64,000 bases of DNA from Hypoxylon rubiginosum (taxonomy: Eukaryota; Ascomycota; Sordariomycetes; Xylariales; Hypoxylaceae), in the NCBI GenBank assembly GCA_902806565.1, contig CADCXA010000056.1, positions 868,001-932,000 of the forward strand, read 5' to 3'. This document shows positions 35,236 to 46,100 of this stretch, piece after piece. The translations under genes and the position numbers were made by a program. A model generated the notes under the pieces. The model searched no databases and was not told the origin of the DNA. It was given only the letters and a program-made list of their open reading frames with translations. How positions within the stretch are numbered: the stretch's first letter is position 1; each line of letters opens with the position of its first letter.

Positions 35236-38200
35236 CTACTTCTTCTTCCCGCGACTAGAACTCCCCTTACCACCACCACCACCACCACTCTTCCCCTTCG
35301 AATCCCCTCCCCCTCCTCCCCCGCTTCCACCACCAGCCATCATGACCCTCAACTTCCCAACAGGAATAACGTTGACGATCTCCTCGGCCTTAAGCGCCTT
35401 GAGCAGCTCCACCTCGCGCGGCCACATCTTCTCCTTATCCTGACCCCCCTCGTCCACGACCCCCTTTTTCGTCGACGCCGCCTTCCACGCCTCCAGGATC
35501 TCCTTCACCGCCTTCCCCTTCTTCTGCGCGCCCGGCTGCAGCTTGACCTTGTACTTGCACCGCCCGAGCGCCCCGTACGGCCCGCACACCGCCACCGCCT
35601 CCAGGATCTCGTCTCCGGGGAGCGGCCGCCCCACGAGCGAGTCCAGCGGCGTCAGGCCCGCCGCCTCCTCGGCGTCCAGCGTCTCGATGCCCTCCTCGAG
35701 CATCGTCTTCCGGATCTCCTCGTGCTCGGCCGTCTCGCGCTGCTGCTTCTGGTGCTGCGCCCGGCGGCGCTCGAGGGCCGCGGCCCGCTGCGCCTCGCGC
35801 TCCGCCTTCGCTCTCGCCTCGGCCTCGGCCTTCTGCTTCCCCGCCGCGGCGCCTATGAGGGTTTCGATCGCGGCCCGGTCTTCCTCGTCTTGGTCCTTGT
35901 ATTTCGTAGCAATCTTCTTGGCTTTGCCGCGTCGGCCTCGCTTAGGCTGCTGTACCTTCTTTTGAGGCTGAGGGGTTAACTTGCCAGACGATCCGGGGGT
36001 TTCTGTGGTCAGAGGTGCCGAATCGGCTTCCGTAGCTAATTCGGGGTCCTCCTCTTCTTCCTTATCATCGGCGTCTTCGTTGTCCTGTGTTGTCGTAGGC
36101 CCGGAAGGCCCTGCGGAGATTGCTAGTTTATCGACATCTTTGACTAGGGGGTTCTCTTCTATCTTCTCTAGAGGTTCATTCTCATCGTAACCCTCATCAT
36201 AACCCTCATCCGTAGGCTGAAGTGGATTTTCCTTACGTTCAGCATCCTCTCGTATATCTACATCACTGTTCTCTGAATCGCTCTCATCAGGCTCCATATC
36301 GGCCGTGGCTTCGCCGGCCGCAGCGGTCGAAGCTTGCTTGCTTTGTACGATATCCGGAAGATCATATAGACGATGCTTAATATGCTTGGCCTTGCTTTCC
36401 TCGCTAATCTTGAACATCAACCCAAAACCTAGCAGCAATTGCGCAGGGGGTAGGAAGTTTTTCTTCCCTCGCACCATAAAGCTGCCAGTACCTAGGAACT
36501 CTCCGGTGGGTGCTGATTTGGATACTTGATCCGCGTTCACCCACCATGCACCCATACCTGCCTTCGAGTCCCAAGCTGATGAAGCGCAGACAGCCAAAGA
36601 CCCGGCTTGCGACAAAGTTGAGGGAGGTATAGGGGCGTCAGGTGTGCTAGGACTGTTTATAATTATCACGCTTGGTGCGCCGTGGAGATCTGCGTGCACA
36701 TAAACGTCGCCCTTCTTCAGATACCGTCTATAGAGCATCTCGTTTTGCTGGGCATCCTTGCCGCCAAGAACAAGATAGCCATCAGAGGAGATGAACCATG
36801 TGAACTTCTCGAACCATAGCTGCTTCCGGATCGGCTGTAGAACTGGCTTCTCCTGCTTAAGACCCTTCTTCAGCTCCGCGGTAATCTTCTGCTCCGCATT
36901 CTTTATTGCGTTCTCCGATTGTAGCACTGTCTTTTGTTCTTTCACGACAGCCATCTTCCTTTCACCATAGTATTCTCTCGCATTCGCATAAGGAGAGATA
37001 CCGAGGTTGATATCGACAGCAAGGCGTGTTTCTCCAACCTTCCGGTTAGATGCCTCAGTACCAGCGTAACCGCTGTCAACCGAAGATACCGAGTCCGTGT
37101 CAGATGTCTCATCATCTTCTTCTTCCTCTATCTCCTCTGCCTCACCAAGGAGCACGGTGATGGTATTCTCATGCAGTTTTAGGGGAGGTACAATGATGGC
37201 GGCTACCGGGTTATCCCGTCGGCGCTCCCTGTCGACAAGCTTGCCAATGTCCTCCCAGTCCATGCCTTGTTGTATCAAGCCGTTCACCGCATCCATAGCC
37301 TCCTGGACCCTCTCGGCGTTGGCTTCGATCGCGCTGGCCTTGCGGATGTTTAGTTGTTGAGCTGTCTGGAGGCCCTCAATCCGCTTAGCATGCTCGGCTT
37401 TGGTCGCGTCCAGCTTTCGTTTCGCGGCAGCTTCTCTCTCAGTCAGCCGTGACTTGAGTTTCTGTCCTTCTATAGAAGAGAAGAACTCGTCCACCATCTT
37501 ATTGAAGTTATCAAAAGGTAGCACGGTATAGTTCAAGTCCTCTTCGAACTGTCGAGGTAGGAATGGATGGAAGTCCTCGTATAACAAGTTGTCCTTCAGT
37601 GGTCGATCTCCGTCTATATCATCTAAAGGATCACTCTCGGTATTGGGTCTCTCTTTGGCTAGGATGTATCCTTTACAGCTATCGGAGCTAGTCACTTCTT
37701 TGACAACCTTACGGGCTTCCTCTAGCGACTGCAGTAAGTGGTCAAGAAGTCCTTCGTTTTCTAGTACCGTGGATAGTTGCAACGTCGAGTCGAAGCCGGC
37801 GACTTTCATGGCGTGGTCAATTAATATGGGTGGTAGCTCAGCAATGGTTGTGGCTAGTCCTTTGCGTAGCTCGTCGCCGGGCTTCTTTTTTATCTTCTTG
37901 CCGGCCGCAGCTGAAGCAGCAGTCTTTTGGACAGTAGACTGGAGGGCATCGCGCACACGTTCCTTGGTCAAGGCCGGAACTCCTCCATAATTCTGCCTAT
38001 TTTCTAACGAGTAGGTGAGGCCAGGGCGCTGTGGCTCTTGGCCTTCACCTTCCGGAACGTGTCGTAGCAGCGTCTGGATCTTGAGCTCGTTGTCGGTCAA
38101 GATGACGTTGCCGCTAGCAAAGAATTCCAGATACAGTCTGTACAGTCCATCGCTGAACTGGAACTCGATGATGCGGTCCGTGCCTATCTGCTTAACAGCT

Positions 38201-38524
38201 GTAACTCGGCGGGTTTTCAAGGCTTTACGCAGCTTTTGTACGAAGACGGAGGGAGCGGCGGCAGTAGTTCGCGCGAAGTCGGTAAGGTGACATCGAAAGC
38301 CGGAGTCTATAAGGAGTTGCTTCTTGACTCCGGGCTTCGCAAATTTAAGGAGAAGGATCTTAGAGGAGAGGTCATAGATGTTGGAGACGCGGAGAGATAC
38401 TAGACTTGCGGATAGCTCGTGGGCGATGACCTATGATGGAATACCAAGTCAGTAAGTAGCTTTCAAGTAGAACAAACAACCAGATATATACCTTTACATC
38501 TAATGAAGAGAATCTTTGCTTCAT
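35236..38524 (-). CDS. rqc2: Ribosome quality control subunit 2 (Rqc2/Tae2, NEMF)
   Basis: A 1075-residue protein from exons 38524-38492 and 38430-35236, with a 61-bp intron. The first 11 residues MKQRFSSLDVK are the usual opening of the family, which fixes the start. The NFACT-N/FbpA domain continues with VIAHELSASLVSLRVSNIYD, then coiled coil around residues 330-420. The NFACT-R domain is near 556 (FTWFISSDGYLVLGGKDAQQ), with GDVYVHADLHGAPSVIIIN near 585-605. A long acidic linker (about 690-840) is followed by a basic coiled coil. The NFACT-C domain around 950-1035 has GPYGALGRCKYKVKLQPG. The tail is Gly/Lys/Ser-rich. Rqc2 binds stalled 60S-peptidyl-tRNA, recruits the Ltn1 ubiquitin ligase and adds CAT tails, all in the cytosol. 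Length and domain order are normal. The C-terminal third is strikingly rich in G/C at third codon positions. Confidence 0.95.
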
Positions 38525-38818
38525 TTTCCCTGCTATTCTGAAATCTGTAGTTTTCTGTCCTCCGCCCAAGATCTGTCCTGGTGATGTGTTTATTGTTCGT
38601 CGGAGAAGCGATTAACGATGCTCGCGGGGCACGATTCCGTTCGTGGACGGTCGGGATTGAAATAGATTAATAACTGGCCGCACCGTTTCGGTAGAAGTTT
38701 ATAGTGGACGCTTAGGCTAATAGACGCAGTAGGAATGATTTTACGTTGATATTATATTGTACGATTAGTACCGTATCTAGCGGGGTCGAGAGCTCTCTTC
38801 CGTTCCCATTGGGTTACG

Positions 38819-40887
38819 TCATCCCTCATGTTTAGTATCCCCAAGTATTTCTGATGCCATGCCATACAGGACACCTAAATTAGTAATCACTCCAAGCACG
38901 ATCCAGAACAGCAGCATGAGAAGGCTACTCCTTATTGTACTTCCCACCCCTATCGCAAAGACTGACCCAAGAAATAAACAAGGGAGGAGTGTTACAGCAG
39001 CTATATCAAACTCCATATAGAGAGCGAAGCCCCATACTAACCATAGCAATATCAAAGTCAATAGCATTGTGAGGCACCATCGCCTTTTTGCCTTGAACCA
39101 CTGCTTCATCCCGCGCCGGAAGCTATAGCCTTTTGTCGTGAGGGGGGTGTCAAATGAAACTGATCCGCCTTGAAGTTGTTTCCTAACTTCCTCTTTCAGT
39201 TGTCGGTCTGTCAAAGAATCGACATCGATTCCAGATTCGTGTAGCTCCTTGCTCATCTTTTCAGCGAGTGCGAGAATGGATTTCCAGCCTTTAGGTACCT
39301 CCGTTTGGTCTTGGAGAGGTAATTGGAACCGAGCTTTAAGCCACATCATGTACATCCCAATGGTCCAGATATTCAACAAAATCACCACGATGAATAGTTG
39401 TATGAACGAGAAGCCCCATTTAAAGCGCTAAATCATAAATGCCTGGGTTAGCAGCATTCCCCTTGAGGTTAACGCTCTTTCGCAGGACAGATGCCTACAT
39501 CTTGAACAGCCTGACACCTGCCATTGGATTGGATGTAGTTGAGTGAATACGTTTGGTTTGAGAAGGCGAGTGTTATATTCGATGGATCTTGAAAGGGCGG
39601 CTTCTCTGATCTGGGATCGACCCAATCATATCCGGAAAATTCACTATTACGTTCGAAATAGTAGGCGGATATGTTTAAGGCTGGACTTGGAAGTGTGTAG
39701 TTCATCCAAACCGATGTTGTATTTTGGAGGCCGAAAAACCCATATGAAGACACGTCTAAGATAGGTAGGTAATTAAAAGCATTAGTTGAGTCTCGCGCGA
39801 AGGTAATGGAAGCTAGACAGCACGTACAGTTAGATATGTTTCTTTGCAATATGCATTCCAGGGACAGTAGTTGACGATAATCGCAATAGCCGAAGAATCC
39901 GAAGGATCCCGGCCACCCGGAATTAAAGACGGATTCCTCTAAGAAGTTAAGCCACAGTTTTATTCTATGGGTTTGGATGCTCACCACCATCTACCCTATA
40001 TCCAGAAAAGGGCACTATATAGTTCTCAGTTAGATTAACACGACTTCCATCGTGCACGATGTATGCTACCGGTTCGAAGTTAGTGTATGGAATGTAGCTG
40101 CGGTTAAGATCTGGGACAAAGGCCTCAACAAGTGTGGTATAGCCAGTCATTGCGCTAGCAAAGGTTGGCCATCCTATCAAAAAGAGCATGCTCAAGATCA
40201 TGAAAACCATAGAAAGTTTAGACTTGAGTCTTCGTCCAGAAATAAAGGCTCGAGAAATGCGAAATGTCGAAATGATAGAGGGCTCATCCTGGAGGTATAT
40301 GATAGAGAACACAGCGTATGTAATAGGCGCAAATTCCATCGAAGTCGTCACATAATCGGCGAATATGCGCCAAGATATGAATGCCAGAACCGCTTGCCCT
40401 CCACGGCCGATGATCTGGGAAACAATGGATATATTAGCCTCATGAATTTCCAGAGGGGGTTGCGTGTAGATCTAACTATGTCCCATGAAATGTCAATGAG
40501 CTTTGCCTGCGTAAAAGTCAAGCTTCCGCTGCCTAGATTTATCTCAAAGAATCCCGATCCTGACCATACGTTATACGCAGATGCATTAACGTTGAAAAAG
40601 TTATCGGGGCTGCATGCCGTCCTCTCGTCCCATGTATCCGAAGGAATCCCAATTGCGAGTAGATAGACGAAGATGCCTACTACACCCAAGGCCCACGCTC
40701 CAAAAAGGGTCCACAAGCCCGCCCGCGCTCGCCTGATAGACCGCAGGTCTGAGATCGCTACTCGGAAGGCTGCAGTACATTGTGTCGAGGCGTATCGAAA
40801 TACTCTTTTGAAGACTGGTTGCTTTTCTTCGAGGGATAATGTCTCTTGAATAAGAGGGTCTAACGGTAATGTCGAATAGAAAGCCAT
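38819..40887 (-). CDS. Fungal multi-pass membrane protein, function unknown
   Basis: A 605-residue protein from exons 40887-40477, 40414-39985, 39938-39828, 39755-39499 and 39427-38819. The introns are 62, 46, 72 and 71 bp, and all close in phase. About eight membrane segments are visible, for example WTLFGAWALGVVGIFVYLLA, AVLAFISWRIF, MVFMILSMLFLIGW and FSFIQLFIVVILLNIW. The junction DISWDI|IIGRGGQA and the phrase KWGFSF are typical of a large uncharacterised family of filamentous-fungal membrane proteins. A long loop between the fourth and fifth segments holds several N-glycosylation sequons (NTT, NYT, NIS, NIT, NQT) and Cys, so it probably faces the cell exterior or lumen. The third intron (39756-39827) is 72 bp and stop-free, so its retention would only add 24 residues. 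The start at MAFYSTLPL avoids an odd leader. No enzymatic motif is seen. Confidence 0.78.
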
Positions 40888-41277
40888 TGTATATAATCGA
40901 CCATAATCTATAAAGTTTATAAGCAAAATGAAACAAGAATCATACGGGCACATCTTACTCAAGGGTACCTACATAATATTTATTATAACGCCAAGAGCAA
41001 CCAAGCGAATGGGGGTGGCGCTGCGATAGGGGTCTGTTCTCCCGGTGGCGGCGGGGCTGTTGTGCTACCTAGGCCTAGGCAGACTGTTATGCCTAGATCT
41101 ATTATGTCGAGCGATCTGATACGATAGCTTGCTCTAAAGTACTTGGGACTAATCAGCCATGAAGTGAGACGACATACGAATAAAAAGCGAAATATATCAA
41201 TATTATACGACGCCTAAAATTCGAACTACCTAGAGCCTAGGTACCTAATCTACCGAGATAGAGAGTAGTCGGCTACA
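40888..41277. other. Intergenic, 0.4 kb
   Basis: A short spacer with CCTAGG-rich sequence (about 41065-41080 and 41233-41256). Nothing further is supportable. Confidence 0.65.
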
Positions 41278-43175
41278 TCACTCGTCCTCCTCAAATAGCT
41301 CGATCCCATCTACCGCAACCTCGAATCCTAAGAATCATATATCGTTAGCAGACAGAAAGACGATCTAGCTTTCGGCGTGAGGTGGCTTACCTTCGCCTCC
41401 CGTAGCTCCGAACGTGATCGTGTTCACGTCGCCGGCCCTCAGGTTAAGCTGGACGGGCGTGGAGGTGTGGTAGCCGGCGAGAGAGTTCAAGCTCGAGATG
41501 TTGACGGCCGGCTCGTCGTTGACGTAGATATGAGCCTCGCCAGCTGTTGCAGCAAATCCGTCAGCATCGAGATAAGAGAGGTGAAGAGAGAAGGGGGGTT
41601 AGATAGGGGCAATAGTAGCTCTACTTGCCTTCTGGGCTGTTGACTTTGTAGTGGAAGGAAAGCCACTGGCGGGAACCGGTGCCGGTGACGTTGTGGAAAG
41701 TCACCTCGCTTGCGTCGCGGACTATGGGAAGTATTAGTCTATCTATAATCCCTTTTTGGCCTAGGGGATAGAAGTCTAGGACATACCTCCGTGTACCGAG
41801 CGCTTGGTCAGGCAGTCGCTGCAGTCCTTCACCACTTCGAATTGTCAGCCTTATGAAGTCAGGGGCGTTACTCTGGGTACGTTACCTGTCCTTCCAGAAA
41901 GAACCGCGTGTTCTGCCTCGTAGCGTTTCAGCGTAGTAGGGTAAGAAACCACGCCGGTGTTGGGGTCCACTTTCCACATGGTATGGTAGTCGATCGTCAC
42001 GGTGTGTGCTCTGCACAGAGGTAAGAGTTAGCCGACTCGAGAACTCATGAACAAAACGTAAGACGTGTAAATTCACTTACCCGGCGTTGATGTTCATGGG
42101 AGCCCAGACATAGTTCGAGCTGGCGCCGCCCTTGGAGTCCCAGGAGTCGCCCATGTAGATGTACGTGGTCTTCTGCGAGCCCGCGACGGTCAGCTCGAAC
42201 GTGTTCTGCGAGTTATAGGTGTTCTGGGCCTGAGGCGCGATGTCGGACCCTCCCGCCCAGGGGCCGTTGATCGAGTTCGACCAGAAGACCTTGTTGGGGT
42301 TGGAGCGCCAGCCCGTCTTCCCCGAGACGATCAAGAAGTACACCCCGTCGGCTTTTACGATGCCGGGGGCTTCGTACGCTCCGGCTCCTGTTTACTCCTG
42401 TTTAGCTGCTGCGAATGTACACGGGGGTTGGTCAGAGAGAAGCATACTTAGGTCGGAGACCTTGTCGCCCAGAGTACCGTCGCTGTTGATGCGGTTGACT
42501 TGGACAATGTTGTGGTCGGCGCTAGTTAGGAGATAATAGGTCTCTAGTTTCACAGTCTTCGTCAGCAAAGGAAACTCGGCCTACCTACTAGATAGCCATC
42601 AGACTAGCTTACGTGTGCTATCATCGTAGAACATTCCGGTATCCGAGTAGGAGTAGGAGTTCGGCGGGATGTAAACCTTGGCCGATTGACCGTAGCCCCC
42701 GATTTGGTTCGACGACTTGAGCGAAAGGACGTAGCGGTCTTGCTGACCAAACAGCTATCGCCAAGGACCAGGTCAACGAGATTTCCCAACACGAGAAGAC
42801 GACCAGGATCAAAGATTCCATACCCAGAAGGAACCATTCGGCTTCGCAATCTTGGGCCGCCACATGCCGGTGACGGAACTAGCTTGTGCTCCTTGGGGGG
42901 CCCAATTGATGAGATCGGTAGACGTATAGAGCATTGGTGTTTGGTCTCGAGAGTATGTTAGCACATCAAGATGACCTAGGAAGATAGGGGGTTAGAGATA
43001 ACGTACTGCTGGATGCATGGCCAATCCAGTAGAAGGTGTCGCCGCGCTTGACGACACCGCCGCCGTGGGCTTCGATCTTGGCCCCTTTGGTGTCGTACCA
43101 GACAGCACCTGGCGCGATCCAAGACGCGCCCAGGACGCTGCTCGCGTAAGCCAGCAGGAGTGTAGATGGCCTCAT
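41278..43175 (-). CDS. Secreted GH43 glycosidase with C-terminal CBM35-like domain
   Basis: A 430-residue protein from ten exons: 43175-43007, 42945-42824, 42742-42613, 42543-42448, 42387-42081, 42010-41886, 41834-41787, 41721-41629, 41543-41391 and 41327-41278. The signal peptide is MRPSTLLLAYASSVLGA. The GH43 five-blade propeller shows HGGGVVKRGDTFYWIGH, YSYSDTGMFYDD, YLLTSADHNIVQVN, YEAPGIVKADGVYFLIVSGK (probable acid Glu in EAPG) and YNSQNTFEL. This most resembles the exo-beta-1,3-galactanase-like group. The usual ERPK motif reads MWRPKI here, so one conserved Glu is missing and the substrate is uncertain. A CBM35/CBM6-type module starts at YEAEHAVLSG. The eighth intron uses GC-AG (GAAG|GCAAGT donor at 41628), and this is required for the frame. 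The enzyme probably acts outside the cell on plant cell-wall galactan side chains, which is inference from the family. Confidence 0.85.
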
Positions 43176-46100
43176 GTTTACGATGTAACTATGTATTCGA
43201 TAGGAACGAGGCAGTAGACAGTTGAGCTAGCACCTACATAATCTATAGCTGGCGCCGATCCCCCTTTTCCCTTTACTTTTATATACAGCTGCCTTCTACG
43301 CTACCTGGCTCGGGGCAATGTCATGGCGAGCTTGGCCGGCTAATTGGTCGCCTAAACGGATTTTCCTTCTGTCGGTGGCACGGTAACGGAGTGATAATCG
43401 ATTCGGGATACGGACGCGTCCATAGAAGGCTAAACCACCACGAGAGTGCGGGGGAGGCGATGTAACGAGATCTCCAAGCCCACCGCTGCAATCAAGATTG
43501 ATAAAGCTTTCTTGTCCCGCATCCCGTATACTAGCTAGGCCCCTTATGATGGGGCAGGCATCAGGACGGAGATGTCGTCAAGGCCCGACGTTCTGGAGCG
43601 GCCTACATGTGGCTTTAATGATACCGGTGGGAGTTAGGAGGGTGGAGCGCTACCCTTCATTAAATGCAGGAACAAATCAAGTTGCGAGGACGGCTGAGTA
43701 TAATGACGGATTAACAGCGCCAATCATAGCTCTTCAAGATCACCTTCAGCAATGACCAGGTATTTTCGGTACACTAGGTAGTTGTCGAGGGGCTCGTCAT
43801 TCTGGTGCTTATTCGAACTTTGAGTTGTCTTCCCTACTATACATAGGGGTAAGTATGCTTTATTCCGAAGCTACCTAGGTAGTTTACTAAGCTGTGAAGT
43901 AGCTATTGGCATTTGGCAGAATTAACAATCCTATTAATGCCCAATACAAATCATTCGATGCGTTATGACGCCGCTACTGCATGTAGGTAGGGTATGTGGA
44001 GGTATATACCTGTATTGTCCCCAGCTGCGAATACGAGGCTTCCGGTGGGACAGGGAATACCCGGTTGACCCGATGGAGAAGACTTGAAACTTGAACTTGA
44101 ACATCAATTCCAACTTATCATCTATACACAGCCAAGAATACATCGCCGACTTGCGTCATATAGACTCTAAAAGTGGTATCTGCTCAGCGTCTCTAAGTTC
44201 GTATTGCGCGACACTAGAATACACGAAAGGCGAGTTCCGAAACTTGTTCTGTAAGGGTGCGCCAACATGGCGTCTATGGGTTCCTATAATGGAAGGAAAA
44301 GGGCCGTCGTTGTTGCAATTATGGGACACAGTTCTACGGACTGTGGCGTCTCCGCCGGATACCACGACGGTATGGGAGAAGGCGTCTGGGCCGAGCTCTC
44401 TGATATTGCGTATGCACTGCGACTGTGGCATATTGATTCACGGGCGAGGACAACACATATCAACGTGGAGACCGGGAAAGGGACAGCGGCATGATCGATC
44501 GCGACACCTCCCCCTTCCCTGCTCATCTTGGTAGTGCGCGAGCTACCGCAGACAGACAGACAGACACAACTACACGAGGTGGGTAGGCTATGTAGGCTAT
44601 GGAGACTCTTTCCGGCTGCAGCGATAGAGGTTAAAACACGACGGCGATAGGAACGCCACGCTTGACCTCTCAACGACGAACAAAACCATAGCAACAACGA
44701 TGGCTACCATGATCGACGACTATCATGATGGAACAAGTGGGCAGGTGGTCTACGATCAAGCTCGTATGGAGGATGTCTCCCTGCGTGGTTCTTCCCGGAG
44801 AGCTATTCGACTGGGAACATAGCTGGTCCTTTCCTAATAGTGTCGCTCATTCATGAGCTGTTTGGGAATATGGTTGTGCTGACATACGCGCACGCAGCAC
44901 CAGCTCGTTCAAAGAAGAGAGGCGTCTTGTCTTTGGGACGTTGGCCTGATGAAGGACAGGCAACGATACTAGCTAATGCTATGAAATGAGAAGCAACAAG
45001 GTAAGGAACGTGACCTTATCCACGAACCATCAAGTGTCAAGTGGAAACTGGGGATGTATGCCCGTTGGTGTCATATCTAGATACACGGGTAGTCAAGATG
45101 ATCCTCCATCATCTTGGGCTATGATTGATAGCATGATCCCTTAGTCACTCATAGTATTCCCTGGTGTGCGCCGTATTGTCAATGAGTGCAAGGTCACCAT
45201 GGGTTTGACTTCATACAATGTTACGTTTCCTTGCCTAGAATAGGCGGATTGCCACATGTAAGAGTCTTCATAACATGAAGGGCAATTCATTATTACAACC
45301 ATATATGAATATATCGATGCTACTTAGGAGGTAGTTGCCTAAACAATGATGGCCTAAGAGTGTATAAAAAGCCTCATTGCAATGCTTGTCTAGGAGTAGT
45401 AACTAGCTGGGACGAAAAACTTAAAAACAGTTCACGACTGCAGAGTTGATAGAAAAGAAGCTGCAATATGAATGCTCCTAATAACCATATGTGCTGATCA
45501 CAACTTAGTGCTCGAGGATAAGAGGCTCAAGGCCTCAGGGCCTCTGCTTGCTCATGGCAAATTCTAGCATATACCTATGCCAACATTGAAAGAATAATCG
45601 TTTCGCTCTCTTCGGCGTCCAAGAAACAATCACACTGCTACATCTAAACATAGTGAACGCCGAATGCCATGGCGTAGAAAGGCCATCATCGCTCGAGTAC
45701 TAATCATGCTGGCTACATATGCATGCGTATATCGATCGCTACGCAAGAAAACTACAAATATTGATGATTGGTAAACACTCTACGCCAAGCATTCAGCCGC
45801 CAGCAGGCCAGGCCAGTCTCCTAACCGGATAGGGCCTATCTGAAGCGCTCAACACCACTGATATCTCCAAAAAAGCACTTGACGCCATACTGTTATGGCC
45901 GATTGAACAGCGGACTTCGTACCGGCCGGTAGTTGGTGATCATCAAAAGCAATATTGAAGCTTCCACAGCGCTATTCAGCACTACACTCACACCAGCACG
46001 GCCATCAAGCAAAAGAAACCCCGGGATATCCAGCTGGAAATTAATCAATGCTTAGCGCATGGGTTAGCTCAGCGCACTGTAGCAAGTTTTGGAGCCGGGC

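Noticed and set aside
42976..43006. 31-bp first intron in the GH43 gene (acceptor CTTCCTAG)
   Set aside because: Too short for a spliceosomal intron. The 61-bp alternative ending at 42946 has a GCTAAC branch site and keeps the same frame.
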